Source: an uncultured Pelagibacteraceae bacterium (lineage in GTDB: Bacteria; Pseudomonadota; Alphaproteobacteria; Pelagibacterales; Pelagibacteraceae). From it: 64,000 nt of DNA. Positions within the stretch are counted from its first letter, which is position 1, and each line of letters starts with the position of its first letter. The stretch spans positions 1-64,000 of the forward strand of contig CACFMO010000004.1 in the NCBI GenBank assembly GCA_902567495.1. Reading direction: 5' to 3'. Position numbers and translations under genes: made by a program. Below the pieces are notes generated by a model. The model searched no databases. It had not been told where the DNA came from and was given only the letters and a program-made list of their open reading frames with translations. Below, piece after piece: positions 45,727 to 54,966 of this stretch.

Positions 45727-46724
45727 TATAAATTCTCTACCTGTTTAAATATTTTTTTTGCGAATGTTGGTGTAAATTCTTTATTATCATATATAGAATA
45801 CCAATCTAAATCTTTTGGAATTTTATTTGAAAATTTGTAATATAAATTAATATTTAATCTTTTATTTGAAATCGAATTCTTGTAATTACACAAAAAATTC
45901 CAATTTTTAAATTTATTTTTTCTTGATTGTTTTTTAATTATTGGCAAACTACATTCCTTTAAAAAACCAATATCATTCTTTTTTGTCAAACCAATTTGTT
46001 TATTTTTATTGAGGTAACAAAAAATATCATAACTTTTTTTATTTGTTTTAATTTTGTCAGTTAATTTTGTATTTTTTCTAGAATTAGAAAATTTGCAAAT
46101 TTTATTAATTGGACAAATATTACAACTAGGTTCTTTTGGCTTACAAATTATAGCTCCAAATTCCATCATTGCCTCAGCAAAATCTGAGTTTCTTTTAGAA
46201 AAGAATAACTTTTTCCTATTTTTTTCAATAATTTTTTCAAAATCAATTTTTTTTTCGTGTTTGTTAAATATTCTAGAGAAAACTCTTTTAACATTCCCAT
46301 CTAAGGCTAATCTTGGTTGATTATACACGAGTGCGAGTAAAATGTTTCCTGTATAATCACCTATCCCAGGAAGTTTTTTTATATCATCTAAAGTTTTAGG
46401 TAGGATTGATTTTTTTTGTTTAGTAACGATTTTTGCTGTAGCCATTAAATTTCTACATCTTCTGTAATAACCTAAACCCTCCCATAACTTAAGAACTTTT
46501 CTTTCACTAGCAGAAGAAAGTTTTTTTAAAGTTTTAATTTCTTTTGTAAATTTCTTAAAATAAGGAATCACAGTTTTTACTTGTGTTTGTTGCAACATAA
46601 ATTCACTCAATAATCTATAATATAGCTTTCTTGGTGAATTATAATGCACTCTCCATGGTAAGACGCGCTTATTATTATCATACCAACTAATTATTTTTTT
46701 TGATAAATTCGTCTTAATATGCAT
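45723..46724 (-). CDS. mutY: A/G-specific adenine glycosylase
   Basis: 333 residues. 'LPWRVHYNSPRKLYYRLLSEFMLQQTQVKTV' region (residues ~20-50) contains the catalytic Glu area, the helix-hairpin-helix is 'LPGIGDYTGNILLALVY' near 113 with catalytic Asp in 'LALDGNVKRVFSR', and the [4Fe-4S] loop C-x6-C-x2-C-x5-C is seen in 'ICKPKEPSCNICPINKIC'. The C-terminal 8-oxoG-checking domain is shorter and degenerate. It removes A opposite 8-oxoguanine. Its ATG shares the palindrome ATGCAT with the divergent DciA-like gene. Confidence 0.93.
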   Translation of the reverse strand: MHIKTNLSKKIISWYDNNKRVLPWRVHYNSPRKLYYRLLSEFMLQQTQVKTVIPYFKKFTKEIKTLKKLSSASERKVLKLWEGLGYYRRCRNLMATAKIVTKQKKSILPKTLDDIKKLPGIGDYTGNILLALVYNQPRLALDGNVKRVFSRIFNKHEKKIDFEKIIEKNRKKLFFSKRNSDFAEAMMEFGAIICKPKEPSCNICPINKICKFSNSRKNTKLTDKIKTNKKSYDIFCYLNKNKQIGLTKKNDIGFLKECSLPIIKKQSRKNKFKNWNFLCNYKNSISNKRLNINLYYKFSNKIPKDLDWYSIYDNKEFTPTFAKKIFKQVENLY

Positions 46725-47207
46725 GGTAAAAAAGTTTATATTAATAAATCAATGTACTCTATTCAAGGACTTAAGACTGTATCAAATTCTTTGCCGAAAG
46801 GATTAAAAAAAATTTTTAAAAAGGGTGGTCATAATTATAACTCGATAATTGAAAATTGGTCTAATTTAGTCGGAAAGAAAATTTCAAATGTTTGTTACCC
46901 TAAATCTATTAAAACAAATAGAGAACTTAAAGATGGATTATTAATTTTAAACGTGTTTCATGGCGATCAGTTATTTGTTGAATATAATAAAAATGAAATA
47001 ATAGACAAGATTAATGTTTTCTTTGGTTATAAATTTATAAAAGACATAAAACTAGTTTTAATAAAAGAGAAAATAGATAAAGTTAACAAATATAATTTTT
47101 CTAAAGAAGAAAAAAATAAATTCCAAAAAAAAGTTGATAAAATAAATAATGAAAATTTAAAAAAAAATTTGACCAATCTATTAGATGTTTTTAATAAAAA
47201 AAAATAA
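46719..47207 (+). CDS. DUF721/DciA-like protein
   Basis: 162 residues from ATG 46719, or 151 from the ATG at 46752. 'IIENWSNLVGKKISNVCYPKSIK' near residue 43 and 'LILNVFHGDQLFVEY' near 75 match the DUF721 domain; DciA members load the replicative helicase in bacteria lacking DnaC. The C-terminal third is lysine-rich and variable. It opens the long plus-strand run through dsbA-like, smc and ATP synthase genes. If 46719 is used, its start codon overlaps that of mutY. Confidence 0.8.
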   Translation: MHGKKVYINKSMYSIQGLKTVSNSLPKGLKKIFKKGGHNYNSIIENWSNLVGKKISNVCYPKSIKTNRELKDGLLILNVFHGDQLFVEYNKNEIIDKINVFFGYKFIKDIKLVLIKEKIDKVNKYNFSKEEKNKFQKKVDKINNENLKKNLTNLLDVFNKKK

Positions 47208-47814
47208 ACCTGAACTTTTAAGTTTCAATTTAATTTTTTCGCTAATTATATTCATTTTGTTTTTTAGTTTAAATTTGAATAGTGAAGAAAATAGGGTTGT
47301 TTTAAAAACAGGAAATCAAAAAGCAAAAGTTGTTGTTGAGGTTTTTTCATCTTTAACATGCCCTCACTGTGCAAATTTCCATAACAAAGTTTTTTTAAAT
47401 TTAGATAAAGAATTTATCAGTAACGGAAAGGTAAGGTATGAGCACCATGGTTTCCCTTTAGATTTAGCAGCATTGAATGCTGAAAAAATTCTAGGCTGCG
47501 TTGAAAGCAGGGAGTCAAAATTAAATTTATTAAATGAGCTTTACAAAAAACAAGATACTTGGGCAAGTGGTTCAGATATTAACAGTATTAATCAGAAAAT
47601 CTTTAAAATTTCAAATAATTACGGACTGAATAATGATAAAAATAATAGTTGTTTAAATGATCAAAATTTAGAAGATGAAATTTTAAATGGGAGAATAAAT
47701 GCAAATAAAAAATATTCTATTGAGGCAACTCCTACAATTTTCATCAACGAAAAAAAATATAATGGAAATCACAATTACGAAGATTTTAAAAAGGAAATTT
47801 TAAAATTTCTTTAA
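47185..47814 (+). CDS. DsbA-like thiol-disulfide protein, exported
   Basis: 209 residues. An N-terminal hydrophobic segment ('LIFSLIIFILFFSLNL') is followed by a thioredoxin fold with 'SLTCPHCANFH' (CPHC, the DsbA type, near residue 57) and the cis-Pro loop 'IEATPTIFINEKKY' near 180. An insertion of helices lies between them. It probably oxidises or isomerises periplasmic disulfides. It overlaps the DUF721 gene by 23 bp and is followed by smc after 3 bp, an order seen in other alphaproteobacteria. Confidence 0.87.
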   Translation: MFLIKKNKPELLSFNLIFSLIIFILFFSLNLNSEENRVVLKTGNQKAKVVVEVFSSLTCPHCANFHNKVFLNLDKEFISNGKVRYEHHGFPLDLAALNAEKILGCVESRESKLNLLNELYKKQDTWASGSDINSINQKIFKISNNYGLNNDKNNSCLNDQNLEDEILNGRINANKKYSIEATPTIFINEKKYNGNHNYEDFKKEILKFL

Positions 47815-47817
47815 AAT

Positions 47818-50256
47818 ATGGAATTTAAAAAACTTGAACTTTCAGGATTTAAATCATTTTTTGATAGAACAAATTTTTTTATAGAGAGTGGTCTCACAGG
47901 TATTGTTGGGCCAAACGGATGCGGTAAATCTAATATTGTAGAAGCACTTCGATGGTGTATGGGGGAGACTTCTGCAAAAAGTATGCGTGGTTCAGGTATG
48001 GAAGATGTAATTTTCTCAGGTACTTCAAATAGACCTCAAAAAAATATTTCGGAAGTAACTATCACAATAGATAATTCGAAAAAACAGGGACAAGGTCGGT
48101 TCATAGATTTAGATGAAATACAAATTAAAAGGAAAATAGAGCGAGACAAGGGTTCAAAATATTTTATTAATGGTAAAGAGGTTAGAGCCAAAGATGCACA
48201 AACTTTTTTTGCAGATCTTTCAACCGGTGCTCATTCACCATCAATGATAAGCCAGGGAAGAATTGGAATGATTGTAACTGCAAAACCGTCTGAGAGAAAA
48301 TCTGTATTAGAAGAAGCAGCAGGTATATCAGGAATACACATAAGAAGACATGAGGCAGAAACTAGACTTAACGCTGCAGAAAATAACTTAAGAAGGGCAG
48401 ATGAGCTTAAGAAACAACAAGAAAAACAATTAGACAACCTAAAAAAACAGGCGGAGGAAGCAACAAAGTACAGAGATTTTTCAGAAAAAATTAAATCCTC
48501 TGAAGCCGCTCTATATTATTTAAAAATTCAAAATATTGAAAAAGAGAAAACTCAATTAAAAGATGATTCTTCAAACATAAACACACAAATAAGTTCATTA
48601 AAAAATACAATAGATAATACAAACTCACTGCTTGAAGAAGAAAATAGAAAACTACAGCCTTTGAAAGACAAAAAAATAGAAAATCTTTCTAGACTACAAA
48701 AAATTAATTTGGAGATCACAAATTTACAAAAGGAAGAGGAAAGAATTAAAGATCTTAACAAAAAAATTCAGAATAATTTGAGAACTATAGACTCTGACTT
48801 GGAAAGAGAGAAAAGTATTTCTTTAGATGCTTCTTTAAATGAAAAAAGAATGCTAGAGGAAAAAAATGAACTTTTGAAAACAGAAAAAGAACTTTTTGAC
48901 ATAGAAAACAAGTCAAAGTTAGATCTTGATGCATCTAGCGGAAAGCTCCAAAAATTACAAACTCAATTAAATAATTTAATAAACGAAATTGGAACATACA
49001 TTGATAGTGACAGAAAACTTTCCAAGGAAATTTTTGAAGAACTTAAACAATTAATAAATAAAATAACATCAAGTCAAGAAGAGTATGCAATATATTTTGG
49101 TAAAAATGAAACTATTAAAAGTGACTCTATTAAAAGAAAAGAAAGGATCAATAATATTGATCAAGAACTTGAAAATTGGAAGGATTTAAAACTTAATTCG
49201 GAAAAAATGGTTTTAGAGTTAAATGAAAGACGGAAAAAATTAAGTATTGAATTAGAAGAAAATCAAAAAAATCCAGAAAAAATTGCGATTAATAAGGGAC
49301 AAAATTTACAAAATTTGGAAAATACGAAAAAACAAAGTGAGGAGTTAGAAGTTGAAATAGAAAGTGCTGAAACAAGGTTTAATTCAATTAATGAGGAACT
49401 AAAATCTCTACAAGAGAAATTTGCAGTTTTAAGAGAAAATAAAGCAAGATTTGAGGCTACGGTAGAGGGTATTGATCAAAGAAAAATGGATTTGATTTAT
49501 GTTGTTAAAAAAGAGTTAAAAATTGAAAATATAAATAACTTATTTTCAATAACGGGATTCACAGATCCTGAAAAATTGCCATCAATAGATGAGCAAGAAG
49601 TTAATTTATCTGAATTAAAAAAAAGCAGGGATGCATTAGGTTCTGTAAATTTAAGAGCAGATTTAGAAACTGAAAAATTTAAAGTCACAATAAAAAAAAT
49701 GGAGGAGGATAGAGCTGACTTAGTATCAGCAATAGTTAAACTTAAATCAAGCATAAATGAACTTAATCAAAAAGGTCGTGAAAGACTTTTAGATGCGTTT
49801 TCAAAAATTAACAAAAAATTTAATGAAGTTTATGTGAAACTCTTTAATGGAGGTAACGCTAAACTTGAGTTGGTGGACTCTGAGGACCCGTTAGAAGCAG
49901 GTCTAGAAATGTTAGTTTCTCCTCCAGGAAAAAGATTGCAATCAATAACTTTATTGTCTGGAGGTGAACAAGCTTTAACAGCTTTATCATTAGTATTCGC
50001 AATATTCTTAACAAACCCTTCTCCAATTTGTGTATTGGATGAGGTTGATGCACCATTAGACGATGCAAACGTAACCCGTTTTTGCTCGCTTTTAGAAGAA
50101 CTTACAAACATCACAAAAACAAAGTTCGTTATTATAACTCATCATGCCTTAACTATGTCTAAAATGAATAGACTTTATGGTGTTACAATGCCTGAAAAAG
50201 GTATTAGTAAATTAGTGGCTGTAAACTTGGAGAGAGCTGAAGAACTAGTCGCATAA
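47818..50256 (+). CDS. smc: Chromosome segregation SMC protein, short form
   Basis: 812 residues, against about 1,150 for most bacterial SMCs. The head is complete: Walker A 'GPNGCGKSNIVEALRW' near residue 30, signature 'LLSGGEQALTAL' near 712, Walker B 'PICVLDEVDAPLDD' near 737 and a His switch 'FVIITHHALTMSK'. Residues ~170-590 are coiled coil rich in K, E, L and N. No stretch resembles the usual glycine-rich hinge, and there is no Rad50-type CxxC hook. The frame is intact, so this looks like a genuinely shortened SMC. It organises the chromosome with ScpA/ScpB. atpI follows 7 bp downstream. Confidence 0.93.
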   Translation: MEFKKLELSGFKSFFDRTNFFIESGLTGIVGPNGCGKSNIVEALRWCMGETSAKSMRGSGMEDVIFSGTSNRPQKNISEVTITIDNSKKQGQGRFIDLDEIQIKRKIERDKGSKYFINGKEVRAKDAQTFFADLSTGAHSPSMISQGRIGMIVTAKPSERKSVLEEAAGISGIHIRRHEAETRLNAAENNLRRADELKKQQEKQLDNLKKQAEEATKYRDFSEKIKSSEAALYYLKIQNIEKEKTQLKDDSSNINTQISSLKNTIDNTNSLLEEENRKLQPLKDKKIENLSRLQKINLEITNLQKEEERIKDLNKKIQNNLRTIDSDLEREKSISLDASLNEKRMLEEKNELLKTEKELFDIENKSKLDLDASSGKLQKLQTQLNNLINEIGTYIDSDRKLSKEIFEELKQLINKITSSQEEYAIYFGKNETIKSDSIKRKERINNIDQELENWKDLKLNSEKMVLELNERRKKLSIELEENQKNPEKIAINKGQNLQNLENTKKQSEELEVEIESAETRFNSINEELKSLQEKFAVLRENKARFEATVEGIDQRKMDLIYVVKKELKIENINNLFSITGFTDPEKLPSIDEQEVNLSELKKSRDALGSVNLRADLETEKFKVTIKKMEEDRADLVSAIVKLKSSINELNQKGRERLLDAFSKINKKFNEVYVKLFNGGNAKLELVDSEDPLEAGLEMLVSPPGKRLQSITLLSGGEQALTALSLVFAIFLTNPSPICVLDEVDAPLDDANVTRFCSLLEELTNITKTKFVIITHHALTMSKMNRLYGVTMPEKGISKLVAVNLERAEELVA

Positions 50257-50263
50257 AAAATTA

Positions 50264-50551
50264 ATGACAAAGCAAGATGATTTAGAAACTCGCCTTAAAA
50301 TTGCAAAATCTAAATTAGAAATTAAACACTCAAAAGCCGATACAAAAAAAGGTGCTTTTCTTGGAAATGCATTTAAATTAGGTACTGAGCTTGTTGCCGC
50401 AGTTGCAGTGGGATCAATTATTGGGTTTATTTTAGATAATTGGTTTGGTACTAAACCATTACTGATAATTTTGTTTTTTCTTTTTGGCTCCGCAGCCGGG
50501 ATATACAACGTTATAAAAACAGCAAAGAAGATGCAAGAAAACAAGGAATAA
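50264..50551 (+). CDS. atpI: ATP synthase accessory protein AtpI/AtpZ
   Basis: 95 residues with two membrane helices ('LGTELVAAVAVGSIIGFIL', 'LLIILFFLFGSAAGIY') after a charged N-terminus. The double-glycine-type helices match AtpI/AtpZ, which helps c-ring assembly or Mg2+ supply. First gene of the F0 operon, 3 bp before atpB. Confidence 0.88.
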   Translation: MTKQDDLETRLKIAKSKLEIKHSKADTKKGAFLGNAFKLGTELVAAVAVGSIIGFILDNWFGTKPLLIILFFLFGSAAGIYNVIKTAKKMQENKE

Positions 50552-50554
50552 ATT

Positions 50555-51289
50555 ATGGCTACTAACCCAATGCATCAGTTCAACGTTTACAAAATTGGAC
50601 CTGAAATTAAAATCAATGGTATAGATTTGTCATTTACAAATGCAAGTCTATTCATGCTAATTAGTGCAATTTCTATATCCATTTTTTTATTATTAGGAAC
50701 AAAAGACAAAAAAATTATTCCTGGAAAATTTCAACTATTATCAGAGATACTTTACAATTTTATTTCCAAAATGATAAGCGATACCGCAGGTAAAAAAGCA
50801 AAACCATACTTTCCATTTATTTTTAGCCTTTTCATATTCGTATTGTTCTGCAATATGGTAGGTATGTTGCCATATTCTTTTACAGTAACAAGTCATATAA
50901 TTGTGACTTTAGCATTTGCTATGTTTATTTTTATTGGAGTTACTATTTTGGGTTTTGTAATTCATGGTTTCAAATATTTGAAAATTTTTGTTCCTAGTGG
51001 CGTACCGGTAGTTTTATTACCTATTATTATGATAATTGAAATTATATCTTATTTGAGCAGACCAGTTAGTTTATCAGTGAGATTATTTGCCAATATGATG
51101 GCAGGTCACACAATGTTGAAGGTTTTTGGTGGATTTGTTATTAGTCTTGGTTTAGTTGCTGGTTGGTTACCGCTCACTTTTTCTGTTGCCCTTACAGGTT
51201 TAGAAATTTTAGTAGCATTTTTACAAGCTTATGTTTTTGCAATTTTAACATGCATTTATTTAAATGACGCGTTAAATTTACATCACTAA
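50555..51289 (+). CDS. atpB: ATP synthase F0 subunit a
   Basis: 244 residues, five to six membrane helices. The essential Arg lies in 'SLSVRLFANMMAGHTML' near residue 180, and the last helix has 'GLEILVAFLQAYVFAILTCIYL'. It forms the proton half-channels beside the c-ring. Confidence 0.97.
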   Translation: MATNPMHQFNVYKIGPEIKINGIDLSFTNASLFMLISAISISIFLLLGTKDKKIIPGKFQLLSEILYNFISKMISDTAGKKAKPYFPFIFSLFIFVLFCNMVGMLPYSFTVTSHIIVTLAFAMFIFIGVTILGFVIHGFKYLKIFVPSGVPVVLLPIIMIIEIISYLSRPVSLSVRLFANMMAGHTMLKVFGGFVISLGLVAGWLPLTFSVALTGLEILVAFLQAYVFAILTCIYLNDALNLHH

Positions 51290-51299
51290 CAATAAAAAA

Positions 51300-51305
51300 A
51301 GGAGG
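51300..51305 (+). promoter_or_regulatory. Strong Shine-Dalgarno site of atpE
   Basis: AGGAGG, 4 bases before the atpE ATG. Most genes in this window have weak or no visible ribosome binding sites, so this one stands out. It fits the need for many copies of subunit c per complex. Confidence 0.8.
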
Positions 51306-51309
51306 AAAC

Positions 51310-51537
51310 ATGGAACTAGAAGCAGCAAAGATGATTGGCGCAGGATTAGCTGCCATTGCATTAGCTGGTGCTGGTGTTGGTATCGGATTAATATTTGGAA
51401 ATTATTTATCTGGTGCTATGAGGAACCCATCAGCTGCTCAAAAGCAATTTCCTAATTTACTTTTAGGATTTGCTTTGGCAGAGGCAACTGGACTTTTCGG
51501 GCTGGTTGTTGCTTTAATAATACTTTTTGCATTTTAG
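51310..51537 (+). CDS. atpE: ATP synthase F0 subunit c
   Basis: 75 residues: helix 1 'AAIALAGAGVGIGLIFG' with the GxGxGxG-type packing motif, the polar loop 'MRNPSAA', and helix 2 with the ion-binding Glu in 'ALAEATGLFGLV' near residue 58. The sequence around the Glu does not show an evident sodium site, so protons are the likely ion. It forms the rotor ring. Confidence 0.97.
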   Translation: MELEAAKMIGAGLAAIALAGAGVGIGLIFGNYLSGAMRNPSAAQKQFPNLLLGFALAEATGLFGLVVALIILFAF

Positions 51538-51552
51538 TAAAAAGGAAAAAGC

Positions 51553-52125
51553 ATGATTAAAATTATAAGTTTAACAACTTCATTGTTGTTAACTTTAAAT
51601 ACTGTATTTGCTGCTGAGGCTGGTATGCCTCAGCTAGACCCAACTTATTGGGCATCTCAGGTATTTTGGTTAACTATAATTTTTTCAGCAATTTACTTTT
51701 TAATAGCAAAAATTTTTGTGCCAAAAATAAAAGTAAATATTGATGCTAGAGAAAGTCAGATAAGAAAAGATATTGACGAAGCAAATTCTCTTAAGGAAGA
51801 GGCTGATAAGAAACTACAAAAATATAACAGTCTTATTGATGAGGCTAAGCTAGAGGCCAGAAAAATATTATCTGAAGGTCGAAAAAAAATTAATGAGGAT
51901 ATACAGGCAAAGAAAGATCAGATCGAAAAAGATATTCAAAAAGAAACTTTTGGTGCTACCAAAGAAATCGAAAAATTTAAAATAAATTCCCTAAATAAAG
52001 TAAATGTTATTTCTGAAGAAATAATATCTGAGATTATTCAAGATATTTTTAAAGAAGATTTAAATAAAAGCAGTATAAAAGCGACAGTTTCAGAAGTTAT
52101 GAAAGAGAGAAAAAATCAAATATGA
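51553..52125 (+). CDS. atpF': ATP synthase F0 subunit b'
   Basis: 190 residues. A leader-like hydrophobic N-terminus ending 'NTVFAAEAG' is followed by 'MPQLDPTYWASQVFWLTIIF', the membrane helix of the alphaproteobacterial b' form, and then a long charged coiled coil. b and b' form the peripheral stalk as a heterodimer. It overlaps the b gene by 4 bp. Confidence 0.93.
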   Translation: MIKIISLTTSLLLTLNTVFAAEAGMPQLDPTYWASQVFWLTIIFSAIYFLIAKIFVPKIKVNIDARESQIRKDIDEANSLKEEADKKLQKYNSLIDEAKLEARKILSEGRKKINEDIQAKKDQIEKDIQKETFGATKEIEKFKINSLNKVNVISEEIISEIIQDIFKEDLNKSSIKATVSEVMKERKNQI

Positions 52126-52619
52126 ACTTTGATGCTACATTTTGGGTTGCGGTCTCTTTCTTTTTATTTGTGGGAGTTTTGCTATATTTTAAAGTTCCCC
52201 AAAAAATATTTGCAACATTAGATGAAAGTATAAACAAGATTAAAAAAGATATAGAAGAAGCTGAAAAATTAAAAGAAGAAGCCAAGAACATTCTTAGCGA
52301 TTATGAAGCTAGATTAGATAAGTCTAAGGTTGAGATTGATCTTATGATTAAAAATGCCCAAAAAGAGTCTGATGCTAATATTATTAAAACCAATGATCAA
52401 TTTCATAAAATATTTGAAAATAGAAAAAAAATGGCAGAGGAAAAAATAAAACAGATGAAACTTCAAGCAACAAAAGATATTAAAAATTATTCTGTTGAAG
52501 TTGCGATAATTGCACTGGAAAAAATCATTAAAAATTCTATCGATAAGAAAAAGCTTGATAAAATTTATGATTCAAGCGTCAATGAGGCAAAAAAAATTTT
52601 AAAAAACAAATCAATCTAG
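52122..52619 (+). CDS. atpF: ATP synthase F0 subunit b
   Basis: 165 residues: a single N-terminal membrane helix ('FWVAVSFFLFVGVLLYF'), then the stalk coiled coil ('IKKDIEEAEKLKEEAKNILSDYEARL' region). Start overlaps the b' stop (ATGA). The F1 genes are not in this window, as is usual in alphaproteobacteria. crtI starts only 16 bp after the stop. Confidence 0.95.
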   Translation: MNFDATFWVAVSFFLFVGVLLYFKVPQKIFATLDESINKIKKDIEEAEKLKEEAKNILSDYEARLDKSKVEIDLMIKNAQKESDANIIKTNDQFHKIFENRKKMAEEKIKQMKLQATKDIKNYSVEVAIIALEKIIKNSIDKKKLDKIYDSSVNEAKKILKNKSI

Positions 52620-52635
52620 CGTAAGATCACTATCT

Positions 52636-54102
52636 ATGACAAAAAAAGTAATTGTTATCGGATCAGGATTTGGTGGATTAGCTTCAGCTCTAAGATTGAG
52701 AGCAAAAGGTTATGAGGTAACTTTAGTAGAAAAACATCCTGATTTAGGTGGAAGAGCTAGAGTGTTTAAAAAGGGTAATTTTATTTATGATGGCGGACCA
52801 ACTGTTATAACAGCTCCTTATTTAATAGAGGAATTATTTTCATTATTTAACAAAAAAATATCTAATTATGTAAAAATAGTTCCTTTAGACTTATGGTACC
52901 GTTTTGTTTTTAATGATGGTGAAACTTTTGATTATTCAGGTAACGAAAAATCAATGGAGAAAGAAATTAAGAGATTTTCAGAGAAAGATTATGAAGGGTA
53001 TAATAAACTAGTAAAGTTCACCGAAAAAATTTTTGATAAAGGTTTTACCGACCTATCAGATAAACCATTTAATAACTTTTCTTTCATGATAAAGCAAATT
53101 CCATCTTTATTAAATTTAAAAAGTTATAAGTCAGTTTATGGATTAGTTTCAAACTATATATCAAATGAAAAGTTAAGGCGAGTTTTTAGCATGCATCCTC
53201 TTCTTGTAGGTGGAAATCCTTTTACTACTACGTCGATATATGCGCTTATTCTCTTTTTGGAGAAAAAGTGGGGTATTCATTATTCAATGGGTGGTACTGG
53301 GTCTGTGGTAAAAGCCCTTGAGAAGCTAATGGAGGAAGAAAATATAACAGTTATTAAAGATGCAGAAGTTACTGAAATAATTTCAAAAAACAAAGATGTT
53401 AAAGCAGTGAAAATTAATAATTCAAAAATCATTGATTGTGATTATGTTGTTTGTAACTCTGATCCACCAAATGTATATAAAAATTTAATAAAGTCTAAAG
53501 ATAACTATAATTTTTTATTTAAACAAAAAATGAAAAGAATGGATTATTCGATGGGACTTTTTGTATATTATTTCGGGTCAAAAAAACAATACAAAAATGT
53601 AGCTCATCATACAATTTATTTTGGAAAATCTTACAAAGAACACCTAGAGAAAATTTTCGAAAAAAAAGTTTTATCAGAAGATATAAGCTATTATTTACAT
53701 CGACCATCAGCAACGGATCCAAATATGTCTCCAAATGGTCAAGATGCCTTTTATGTATTAGTTCCAGTTCCAAATAATTTATCAAATATTAATTGGTCAA
53801 ATGAGGGTGAAAAATTTAAAGATTTAATATTAGATAAAATGGATAAATCTGTTTTGCCTGGAATTAAAGAAAATGTAGTGAGTGATTTTTATTTAACACC
53901 AGACTACTTCGAGAAAGATTTAGCGACTCTTCATGGTTCTGGATTTTCAATTCAACCCAAATTTTCTCAATCTGCTTATTTTAGATTTCATAACCAATCA
54001 GAAGTTTTCGATAATTTGTTTTTTGTGGGAGCTGGAACCCACCCTGGCGCTGGAATGCCAGGTGTAATCTCATCCGCTAAGGTTTTAGATAAAATTTTAT
54101 AA
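52636..54102 (+). CDS. crtI: Phytoene desaturase
   Basis: 488 residues, full length and uninterrupted. The FAD motif 'VIGSGFGGLASALRLRAKG' opens the protein, followed by 'LVEKHPDLGGRARVFKKG', and the C-terminal carotenoid-desaturase signature is 'FVGAGTHPGAGMPGVI'. It converts phytoene to lycopene. It shares its final base with the crtB start. No clear promoter is visible in the 16 bp after atpF, so transcription from the F0 operon is likely. Confidence 0.96.
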   Translation: MTKKVIVIGSGFGGLASALRLRAKGYEVTLVEKHPDLGGRARVFKKGNFIYDGGPTVITAPYLIEELFSLFNKKISNYVKIVPLDLWYRFVFNDGETFDYSGNEKSMEKEIKRFSEKDYEGYNKLVKFTEKIFDKGFTDLSDKPFNNFSFMIKQIPSLLNLKSYKSVYGLVSNYISNEKLRRVFSMHPLLVGGNPFTTTSIYALILFLEKKWGIHYSMGGTGSVVKALEKLMEEENITVIKDAEVTEIISKNKDVKAVKINNSKIIDCDYVVCNSDPPNVYKNLIKSKDNYNFLFKQKMKRMDYSMGLFVYYFGSKKQYKNVAHHTIYFGKSYKEHLEKIFEKKVLSEDISYYLHRPSATDPNMSPNGQDAFYVLVPVPNNLSNINWSNEGEKFKDLILDKMDKSVLPGIKENVVSDFYLTPDYFEKDLATLHGSGFSIQPKFSQSAYFRFHNQSEVFDNLFFVGAGTHPGAGMPGVISSAKVLDKIL

Positions 54103-54966
54103 TGAATACAAAAAATTATTTATCTATTTACGCAAAATCATTTAATTGGTCTGGTTTCTTTTTGCCAAAAAAAATCTATTATAAATGCTCTGTTTTATAT
54201 GATTTTTGTCGGACAATAGATAACATTGCTGACCAAAATAAAGATCTAGAAATTAAAAAAAAAGAACTTGGAGAATTTAGAAAAAAGTTTGAGCAAAAAA
54301 ATAAAGATGATGGTGTTATAAAAAATATGTGGGATTTAATGAATGAGAAAAATATTTCAAAAAAAATTGTCGGAGATTTATTTGACGGGATTAATTATGA
54401 TTTAAAAAAGGAAGTTAGGATAGAGACAGAAAAAGAGTTATTGATTTATTCCTATAGGGTAGCAGGAACAGTTGGTTTAATGATGGCAAAAATATTTGGT
54501 GTTAAGAAAAAAGAATCTTTACAGAGAGCTATTGATTTAGGGATAGCAATGCAATTAACAAATATTGCAAGGGATGTCGTTGAAGATGAACAAAAAAATA
54601 GATTTTATTTGATAAAAAGTTCCAACGATGTTTTTTAAAAGTATTCAAAATATAATTTTAAAAGCCGACTCTTTTTATGATAGCTCTTTTGAAGGTATTA
54701 GAGATATACCTCTGAATAGTCGTTTTTCAATAATAGTTGCTAGAAGAGTTTATAGACAAATAGGTAAAAAAATTTGTAATCAAAAAGATATTAACCATTA
54801 TCGACAAGCTGGAAAAATTTATGTTTCTAACTTTGGAAAAATAATTCAAACACTTTTTTCATTAAAAGATTTGATAATACTTTTCTTTGTTAAGGAAAAA
54901 AAATACGAAAAGGAATTGGAATATAATTTAATTAATGAAGATATAAGTTTAAATGAAAGAATATGA
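54102..54966 (+). pseudogene. crtB: Phytoene synthase gene with a +1 frameshift
   Basis: ORFs of 178 and 112 residues form one gene. Both Asp-rich catalytic motifs ('DFCRTIDNIAD' near residue 36; 'DVVEDEQKNRF' near 165) are in the first ORF, which stops at TAA right in a T6 run (54631-54636). Dropping one T continues through 'KSIQNIILKADSFYDSSFEGI' and 'SIIVARRVYRQIG', giving about 287 residues, a plausible family length. It joins two GGPP molecules into phytoene. Either a real mutation, slippage site or sequence error. It overlaps crtY by 14 bp. Confidence 0.85.
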
